Part shown: positions 58,771-64,000 of the stretch, in pieces
Numbering within the stretch: position 1 is the first letter of the stretch
How the letters are laid out: every line of letters starts with the position of its first letter
Origin: Arenicellales bacterium
GTDB lineage: Bacteria; Pseudomonadota; Gammaproteobacteria; BMS3Bbin11
DNA length: 64,000 nucleotides
Direction: 5' to 3'
Assembly (NCBI GenBank): GCA_029287915.1
Contig: JARFQE010000023.1
Location: 16,537-80,536, forward strand
The notes under the pieces: generated by a model
Databases searched by the model: none
What the model was told of the DNA's origin: nothing
The model's input: only the letters and a program-made list of their open reading frames with translations
Translations under genes and position numbers: made by a program

Positions 58771-60372
58771 TTACTTAAGGCTTACTCCGGAAAAATATAT
58801 CCCGCCAAATGGGTCAATTTTGAGCCCCTGTACATTCTTCAAATAAGGTTGGTAACGAACTGAATGAGCGATTGTCAACCATGGTGCATCCTGCTTGAAA
58901 ATGACTTCGGCAAGTCTATACAGTTTTTTTCTTTTTTGCTTATCCAGCTCAATGCGTGCCAGCGATATCAAATCATCAAATCGTTTATTACACCAGAAAG
59001 ATCGGTTGTTGCCAGTCTCTGATGCTGCACAGCTTAACAATGGGGTGAAGAAATTATCTGGATCACCATTGTCTCCAGTCCAGCCCAGCAGTATAGTTTG
59101 ATGTTCTCCCTGGCGGGATTTTTTTAGATATGTCCCCCATTCATAAGTGACGATATTGGCATTGACACCAATTTTCTTTAAGTCTTGCTGCATCAACTCG
59201 GCCATCTTTCTTGCATTCGGGTTATATGGCCGTTGTACAGGCATCGCCCAGATGTCTATTTCAAACCCTTCTGGGTATCCACCGTCAACCAGTAATTTTT
59301 TTGCATGATTGGGATTGTAATCATAATCATTATCTATTCCCTTCCATTCCCAGATAGTGGGAGGGATAAGCGATGATGCTTTTGTACCCGTACCCTGATA
59401 GATGACATCAAGAATAGCCTGGCGATTAATCGCATAGTTCATCGCCTGTCTGACACGCGCCTTGTCAAACGGTGGTTTGCGTACATTAAATGCCCAATAG
59501 GCAGTATTGAGACCTGGCTGCTCGTCCACTGTTATTGCAGGGTTTTTCTTCATCGATAATATGTCAGTCGGTAATGGATACGCCATTACCTGGCATTCAC
59601 CAGTCCGTAATCGCGCATAGCGGACGGATGGATCTACCGTGATGGCAAAAACTAGTTTATCCAGTTTTTCTTTACCTCTCCAGTAAGCCGGGTGTGCCTG
59701 GTAGCGGATAAATGCATCTTTTTCATATTTAACAAACATGAAAGGCCCAGTTCCGACAGGTTTTATATCGAGCATTTCAGGTGATCCTGCTTTCATCATT
59801 ACATCTGCATATTCCTTGGATAATATCGATGCAAAATCCATCGCCATATTAGAAAGGAAGGTACTGTCAGGGCGGTTGAGAATTATCTTTACCATATGCT
59901 CATCTAGCTTGATCACGTCCTTGATCAGATTGCTAAACCCCATATCGTTAAAATATTTATAGACACCACCAGAAACCTTATGCCATGGGTCAGATTTGTT
60001 GCGCTGACGATTTAGGCTAAACAACACATCATCGGCATTAAAATATCTACCCGGTGTGAAATATTCAGTATTGTGGAAGCTGACTTTCTGTCGCAAATGA
60101 AAGGTATATTCCAGACCATCTTTACTGATATCCCAACGAAGTGCCAGACCTGGCACAATCTCAGTTGTCCCGGGTTTGAACTCAACCAGTCTGTTATATA
60201 TCTGCCTTGATGAGGCATCAAAAGTCGTCCCGGAAGTGCTCAGCTGAGGATTAAAAGTCTCCGGACTACCTTCCGAACAATAGACCAGCGTACTGGCAGC
60301 AGCCATATGCATACTATTAGTAAGTATTAAGACCAGCAAAGCTGCTGCAATCGAATGTATTTTTAGACTCAT
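58771..60372 (-). CDS. Dipeptide-type periplasmic solute-binding protein
   Basis: A 533-residue SBP_bac_5 family protein, the DppA size. The signal peptide MSLKIHSIAAALLVLILTNSMHMAAA has an AAA-like cleavage site. Mature sequence opens STLVYCSEGSPETFNPQLS, with FHLRQKVSFHNTEYF, PVGTGPFMFVKYEKDAFIRY, AFNVRKPPFDKARVRQAMNYAINRQAI and YRLAEVIFKQDAPWLTIAHSVRYQPY, close to DppA. It delivers di- or short peptides to the two permeases and two ATPases downstream, with which it forms a complete operon. The specific ligand is inferred. Confidence 0.93.
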   Translation of the reverse strand: MSLKIHSIAAALLVLILTNSMHMAAASTLVYCSEGSPETFNPQLSTSGTTFDASSRQIYNRLVEFKPGTTEIVPGLALRWDISKDGLEYTFHLRQKVSFHNTEYFTPGRYFNADDVLFSLNRQRNKSDPWHKVSGGVYKYFNDMGFSNLIKDVIKLDEHMVKIILNRPDSTFLSNMAMDFASILSKEYADVMMKAGSPEMLDIKPVGTGPFMFVKYEKDAFIRYQAHPAYWRGKEKLDKLVFAITVDPSVRYARLRTGECQVMAYPLPTDILSMKKNPAITVDEQPGLNTAYWAFNVRKPPFDKARVRQAMNYAINRQAILDVIYQGTGTKASSLIPPTIWEWKGIDNDYDYNPNHAKKLLVDGGYPEGFEIDIWAMPVQRPYNPNARKMAELMQQDLKKIGVNANIVTYEWGTYLKKSRQGEHQTILLGWTGDNGDPDNFFTPLLSCAASETGNNRSFWCNKRFDDLISLARIELDKQKRKKLYRLAEVIFKQDAPWLTIAHSVRYQPYLKNVQGLKIDPFGGIYFSGVSLK

Positions 60373-60550
60373 ATTAATAAAGAATTCCGTGCCACTATTG
60401 TGTTGGAGTTTATGTCAGACTCAGGTGCATATACAGGGTCTTTTCGGCAGAAAATGAAGAATAATATTGTTGAACAATAAAAAGCCCAGTAAAATAATGG
60501 CTCAAAACTAACGGTTCGGGCATTCGGGCACACATATACAGACCCTGGCA

Positions 60551-60757
60551 ATGAAATTTCTTGAACTCTATAGCATCCCCGGTGAAGGGATAATTGCAGC
60601 ATTTGAAGAGCTTGGTGACACATTGCTATTCGACAAACAGGGTCTACAGTCACGCATCATTACCTTGAAGCACCAGGGCAGAGACAGTTCCGAAGAAGAA
60701 CTTGGCCTGTCACGAATGACATCCGTCAGCAAGCACCGACAGGAAAGCCTTTTTTAA
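60551..60757 (+). CDS. Short hypothetical ORF, uncertain
   Basis: A 68-codon plus-strand ORF ([22 protein letters not shown]...) in the gap between the dipeptide operon and queD, overlapping the queD stop by 4 bases. It has no clear Shine-Dalgarno and no recognised family. Its amino-acid composition is protein-like. It may be a real small protein or chance. Confidence 0.3.
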   Translation: MKFLELYSIPGEGIIAAFEELGDTLLFDKQGLQSRIITLKHQGRDSSEEELGLSRMTSVSKHRQESLF

Positions 60758-61122
60758 CTTTCTTCATCACTACCCCTGTAGATACAGCCGGCAGTACAGG
60801 TTTCCCTAACAATTATTGCAGATAATAGTGGAAGATCAGGTTTTAAGTGTTGCCAGATCCACTTCGCCAGGTTTTCACTGGTTGGATTTCCCAATCCCTC
60901 TACCTCATTTAAATATCGATGATCCAGCTGTTCATAAACTGGCCTAAATATGCGCTTGATATCGGCAAAATCCTGCACCCAGCCATACTCGTTGTCAACC
61001 TCTCCACTGACACGCAGTTCTACCTGGAATGAATGACCGTGGAGGCGTGAACATTTGTGTTCAGGCGGTAAATTTGTCAGCCTGTGGGCTGCTTCAATAC
61101 TAAATTTTTTATAAATTTCCAA
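60754..61122 (-). CDS. queD: 6-carboxytetrahydropterin synthase
   Basis: Second step of queuosine/7-deazaguanine synthesis. The 122-residue protein has the zinc-binding His set in FSIEAAHRL and [14 protein letters not shown], where the catalytic Cys precedes the His pair, and the family ending [18 protein letters not shown] with Glu-Thr pterin contacts. Length is standard. No other queuosine genes are adjacent. Confidence 0.96.
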   Translation of the reverse strand: MEIYKKFSIEAAHRLTNLPPEHKCSRLHGHSFQVELRVSGEVDNEYGWVQDFADIKRIFRPVYEQLDHRYLNEVEGLGNPTSENLAKWIWQHLKPDLPLLSAIIVRETCTAGCIYRGSDEES

Positions 61123-61274
61123 AGTAACTCCAGAAAACCAATCGTTAATTCATTACGCATCAGTATATCATGCAGGACCTGTCTAGCTCTGTACATGTCA
61201 CACGGGTATGACACAATGCGACCTGGTAAAATTGAGTAGCCCAGCACACAAAATATCAGCAAACGAAACAGATT

Positions 61275-62318
61275 ATGAAGCTACCAGATATTTTTTCTTC
61301 ACCTGATTCACTACGCAGTTCATTTGAAAATGGCCTGGACCGCCAACTAAAAGAAGATTCACTAGGGACATTCATCCTGGTGCTGGCCAATTCTCTTTTT
61401 GACGAACAGATTTTTTTAAAGTTCTGGGATCGCCTGAAAGAAAATTTTAAACAAAAAAAACAGGCCTATGCCAATAATCTTAGAGCAGGGAAACAGCTGC
61501 ATGGTGCACCCGACGACATACAGGTATTTCAAAAACTTATCAGGATGGGGTTTGATAACCTCAGCACAACAGAATATCGACATACTGAAAACTGGGAACT
61601 ACAGTTTAATCAGCTGCGCTCACTACGACCACGAAGGATATCCAGTGCTACTATCTCTTCCCTGTCACAGGACTTTGAGGAAAGCGCATTCCATTTCAAC
61701 AAGCCGTTTCTGGACAAGGAAATTCTCTGGTCCGGTGTGATTGATGGTGTAGCGGTAAAATTGCTTTATAACAAATTTCCATTTGCTACGCTGCACGGCC
61801 TTCTTGTCCCTGAACCTGATCAAAAAATCCCACAAATACTTGGCGTTGACATGCACAGCTTCATTAGTGCACTCATCAAACAGCTGGGAAATAATATTCC
61901 TGGTATTGCCATTGCCTATAACGGCTATGGTGCAGGCGCATCAATCAATCATCTTCATTTCCAGACATTTACAGTTAATCAACCTTTACCTGTTCTGAAA
62001 CAACATTGGCAACATAACGGTGGAAGTAAAGCCTATCCCGTAACATGCAAAATTTTTGATGACAGTACTAATGCCTGGCATTATATAAATGAACTTCATC
62101 GCAGCAATATCACCTATAACCTGCTTTACCTGCCGGACAAGATTGTTTGCTTACCAAGGGCATTTCAGGGAAGTTATGAAATCCCGGACTGGACAGAAAA
62201 TTTTGCCTGGTATGAGCTCTGCGGTGGAATAATAACTTTTAACCAGAATGAGTTCCTGAAACTTGCAGATGAAAAAATAACAGGCGCCCTGTCAGCATTG
62301 CATTTACCCATAAACTGA
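61275..62318 (+). CDS. Putative HIT/GalT-superfamily nucleotidyltransferase, function unknown
   Basis: A 347-residue cytoplasmic protein with no close family recalled. Near residue 220 is GYGAGASINHLHFQTF, an H-x-H-x-Q motif like that of galactose-1-phosphate uridylyltransferases and Ap4A/GDP-hexose phosphorylases. Upstream FPFATLHGLLVPEP resembles the substrate strand of those enzymes, and NITYNLLYLPDKIVCLPR resembles the later Apa-type segment. A nucleoside-phosphate transfer activity is therefore likely, with a His nucleophile at the second motif His. The N-terminal third (1-115) is helical, charged and unassigned. Confidence 0.65.
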   Translation: MKLPDIFSSPDSLRSSFENGLDRQLKEDSLGTFILVLANSLFDEQIFLKFWDRLKENFKQKKQAYANNLRAGKQLHGAPDDIQVFQKLIRMGFDNLSTTEYRHTENWELQFNQLRSLRPRRISSATISSLSQDFEESAFHFNKPFLDKEILWSGVIDGVAVKLLYNKFPFATLHGLLVPEPDQKIPQILGVDMHSFISALIKQLGNNIPGIAIAYNGYGAGASINHLHFQTFTVNQPLPVLKQHWQHNGGSKAYPVTCKIFDDSTNAWHYINELHRSNITYNLLYLPDKIVCLPRAFQGSYEIPDWTENFAWYELCGGIITFNQNEFLKLADEKITGALSALHLPIN

Positions 62319-62419
62319 AATTATTCAGCCATTTACATTAAACAATAGATGACAGTGAATCAGCTTGATAGTATGATTCATTAACAACACTCATACCATT
62401 ATCCATGGAGGGATTAGGA

Positions 62420-62866
62420 ATGAGAATAATAACCCTGATCGTATTTCTACTTGCCTGCAAATACTGTTTTTCTGACACAATTCAGAAATGGACTGATGAA
62501 TCAGGACATGTGCATTACGGAGACAGGCCTCCCGCAGCAACACCACATAAAATTGAACGACTGGAAATCGAGAGCAATTTTGATCCTGTTGCCTATGAAC
62601 GTGCAATGAAAAGAAATTCAGAAATTGAAGCTGAAGTTATGCGGATAGAAAGGCGCGAAAAAGAACGGGCAAAGAGAGCTGAAAAGAGACTCGATGATTA
62701 CTTTCGCGATCTCGATAGAAAAAAAGAGATTATGGAACGTGCAAAGGAGAATAAGCGAAAACACCGCGAGTCTGAAAGAAATCGATCTTCCATCAAACTG
62801 AAACGCAGCCAACAATTAACGGAATCTAGCAAAACGAAAACGTCGTCATCTTTCAAAAAGAAATGA
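62420..62866 (+). CDS. DUF4124 domain exported protein with a charged coiled-coil tail
   Basis: A 148-residue protein from ATG 62420 (GGAGG eight bases upstream; the track starts five codons earlier). The signal peptide is MRIITLIVFLLACKYCFS. Residues 19-45 form the DUF4124 motif (IQKWTDESGHVHYGDRPP). Residues 60-148 are almost all charged (Glu, Lys, Arg), a probable long helix ending in a Ser/Lys-rich tail. Found in many gammaproteobacterial periplasmic proteins; function unknown. It converges with the next gene, 10 bases away. Confidence 0.85.
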   Translation: MRIITLIVFLLACKYCFSDTIQKWTDESGHVHYGDRPPAATPHKIERLEIESNFDPVAYERAMKRNSEIEAEVMRIERREKERAKRAEKRLDDYFRDLDRKKEIMERAKENKRKHRESERNRSSIKLKRSQQLTESSKTKTSSSFKKK

Positions 62867-62876
62867 TACCATTGAG

Positions 62877-63170
62877 TTAGCTGGACTTCTTTCTGCGCCG
62901 TTTGTTGTTTCTCAGATACCCAGTTCCACTTAATGCTCTCTTGCCGGCACGAGTCCTTCCGCTATTATCGTCAGAAGGCAGGGTATCCCCTTTGCCATTA
63001 CAGGTTTGGCAGACCTTTTTCTCATATACTGTTGTCGACGACTGATTGAACATTCTGTTCTCAACCAGGGTATATTTTCGACCTCTGCACACCTTACATA
63101 CGGCACTGTCTACAATATCTGGTGGTCGCTTACTGTTACGTCCATCTACTGGCCTTGAATATTTGCCCAT
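62877..63170 (-). CDS. Small DnaJ-type zinc-finger protein
   Basis: A 97-residue protein from ATG 63170 (GGAGA seven bases before; the track's extra 28 residues are unlikely). Two CxxC pairs, CKVCRGRK and CQTCNGKG, about 26 residues apart, resemble the CxxCxGxG zinc fingers of DnaJ, with only two instead of four repeats. The C terminus is strongly basic (RRRKKSS), suggesting nucleic-acid or ribosome contact. No J domain is present. Function unknown. Confidence 0.65.
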   Translation of the reverse strand: MGKYSRPVDGRNSKRPPDIVDSAVCKVCRGRKYTLVENRMFNQSSTTVYEKKVCQTCNGKGDTLPSDDNSGRTRAGKRALSGTGYLRNNKRRRKKSS

Positions 63171-63371
63171 TTCGCTGTCTCCAGAACTGTTGTGATTGTT
63201 TTTTCTGAAGACAAAATTATGTCTTAACAAAAGAAGCATTACTTGACAGGACACGCCATTATCTTGTCTTAAACAGTCTACATAATTACGTTACTGTTAG
63301 TGCAAGATAGATTAGTCGGTTCTGTCGGAACATGATCTAAATGTAGTTAAGCTTGTCAGGAAATAGATTGC

Positions 63372-63824
63372 TTACTGGAAGACATTTAAAATTACCAATT
63401 TCGCATACCCATATGCTTCTGCTTTTTCACTGGCTCTTGGCCCCGCAACATTCAATATGGAAATATTATTTTTATCAATAAATCGTTGTATTTTGACTGA
63501 TGCCTGTTCAACAGATAAGCTTTGGGCATCTATCAATAGATAAGGCCTGCTTTCCTTGATACAAAACTCCAGAGTAAGTTGAGTGCCACCAGCTGGATTG
63601 CCGAAAAAAATGATGACTGTTCCATCGACGTCTATTACATTTCTTTTTGTACGCTGCAGATAATCCGCCTTTGCTAGTTCCTTGAGCGGATATTTCTCAG
63701 CGATAGCTCCATCTTCGGCTAACCGCCCTTGTGGACACCATCCTCCTGCTTCGATCCCTAGTTCTAATGCAGCATCAAGAGCCGCCCGATCTACACCTGT
63801 TTGTCCTCCAGAAACGATCTTCAT
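63372..63824 (-). CDS. Putative molybdenum-carrier (SLOG-superfamily) protein
   Basis: A 150-residue protein. It opens MKIVSGGQTGVDRAALDAALELGIEAGGWCP, a pattern of the putative molybdenum cofactor carrier family with a Rossmann-like fold. TVIIFFGNPAGGTQLTLEFC and the closing LNVAGPRASEKAEAYGYAK match too. It may bind Moco or a nucleotide; direct evidence for this subgroup is limited. It has no functional neighbours here, although moaC occurs at 15.6 kb. Confidence 0.82.
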   Translation of the reverse strand: MKIVSGGQTGVDRAALDAALELGIEAGGWCPQGRLAEDGAIAEKYPLKELAKADYLQRTKRNVIDVDGTVIIFFGNPAGGTQLTLEFCIKESRPYLLIDAQSLSVEQASVKIQRFIDKNNISILNVAGPRASEKAEAYGYAKLVILNVFQ

Positions 63825-63954
63825 TTGTCTTTAACTACCCAGCAGCAGTATTAATATCTCAACGGCAACCAGCTACGCTGTAGACTTTCGATAACAACAG
63901 CGCACCTGCAGTTACTAATTTGCATTAACCCTCGCCCCAGTAGAAGCCTTTTCA

Positions 63955-64000
63955 ATGACACAACATACTAAAAAATGGACATACACGGTGCTTAATAAAC
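63955..64000 (+). CDS. Possible start of a gene running off the window
   Basis: An ATG at 63955 opens a frame without stop to the window end (MTQHTKKWTYTVLNK). No Shine-Dalgarno is clear. Too short to assign. Confidence 0.25.
   Translation, partial: MTQHTKKWTYTVLNK

Noticed and set aside
60369-60653. Minus-strand ORF of 94 codons upstream of the peptide-binding protein
   Set aside because: It ends inside the binding-protein start region, lacks a ribosome-binding site and has no protein-like features.

Overview
The window is a chromosomal segment of a gammaproteobacterium with moderate GC. Evidence is the conserved gammaproteobacterial order of several clusters: rlmE-ftsH-folP-glmM-tpiA, greA-carB-carA, surE-pcm-yqaA-nlpD-rpoS, thrS-infC-rpmI-rplT-pheS-pheT-ihfA-merR, and iscR/iscU. 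A TusA/DsrE2 pair, a periplasmic rhodanese and a sigma-54 regulator point to active sulfur trafficking, so a sulfur-metabolising relative is possible, but the species cannot be named from this sequence. No phage, insertion sequence or CRISPR array was seen.

Layout: 1-11 kb (almost all minus strand) carries housekeeping genes for glycolysis, cell-wall sugar, folate, proteolysis, rRNA methylation, transcript cleavage and carbamoyl phosphate synthesis. 11-15.4 kb is the rpoS stress cluster. 15.6-17.3 kb holds moaC and a DAHP synthase on the plus strand. 17.3-25.1 kb is the translation cluster flanked by tRNA-Pro(GGG) and tRNA-Val(GAC). 25.5-32.3 kb is an accessory signalling and sulfur region: an HD-GYP protein, an OmpA-like protein, a sigma-54 promoter driving a small secreted protein and a secreted rhodanese, a divergent PAS/sigma-54 activator, then tusA-dsrE2 and a TetR regulator with matching palindromic operators. 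32.4-43.1 kb holds dapB, a Lon-like protease, a YoaA-type helicase, rfbCD, thiSG, fumC and purU. 43.3-49.4 kb is a visibly GC-richer block with a CPA2 antiporter diverging from a PAS histidine kinase and a response-regulator/glutaredoxin-like/thioredoxin-reductase-like fusion. 49.6-51.8 kb has truD, iscU and an iscR-like gene. 52-60.4 kb has a hydrolase, an ABC-2 exporter and a complete dipeptide ABC importer. 60.5-64 kb has queD and several poorly characterised small genes.

The most unusual items are: (1) the kinase plus REC-Grx-TrxR fusion pair, in which both expected redox CxxC sites are absent and the kinase receiver lacks its phosphoacceptor; (2) an IscR homologue that keeps its fold and the E43 specificity residue but has replaced all four Fe-S ligands (E92, Y98, Y104, Q107), sits beside a lone iscU, and has an IscR type-1-like site over its own promoter; (3) the sigma-54/palindrome/PAS-activator arrangement around a periplasmic rhodanese, next to a TetR-controlled tusA-dsrE2 pair; (4) a probable ATC start codon for infC. 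Coordinates were read by eye, and several CDS starts were moved from the ORF track on the basis of Shine-Dalgarno sequences and family alignment.
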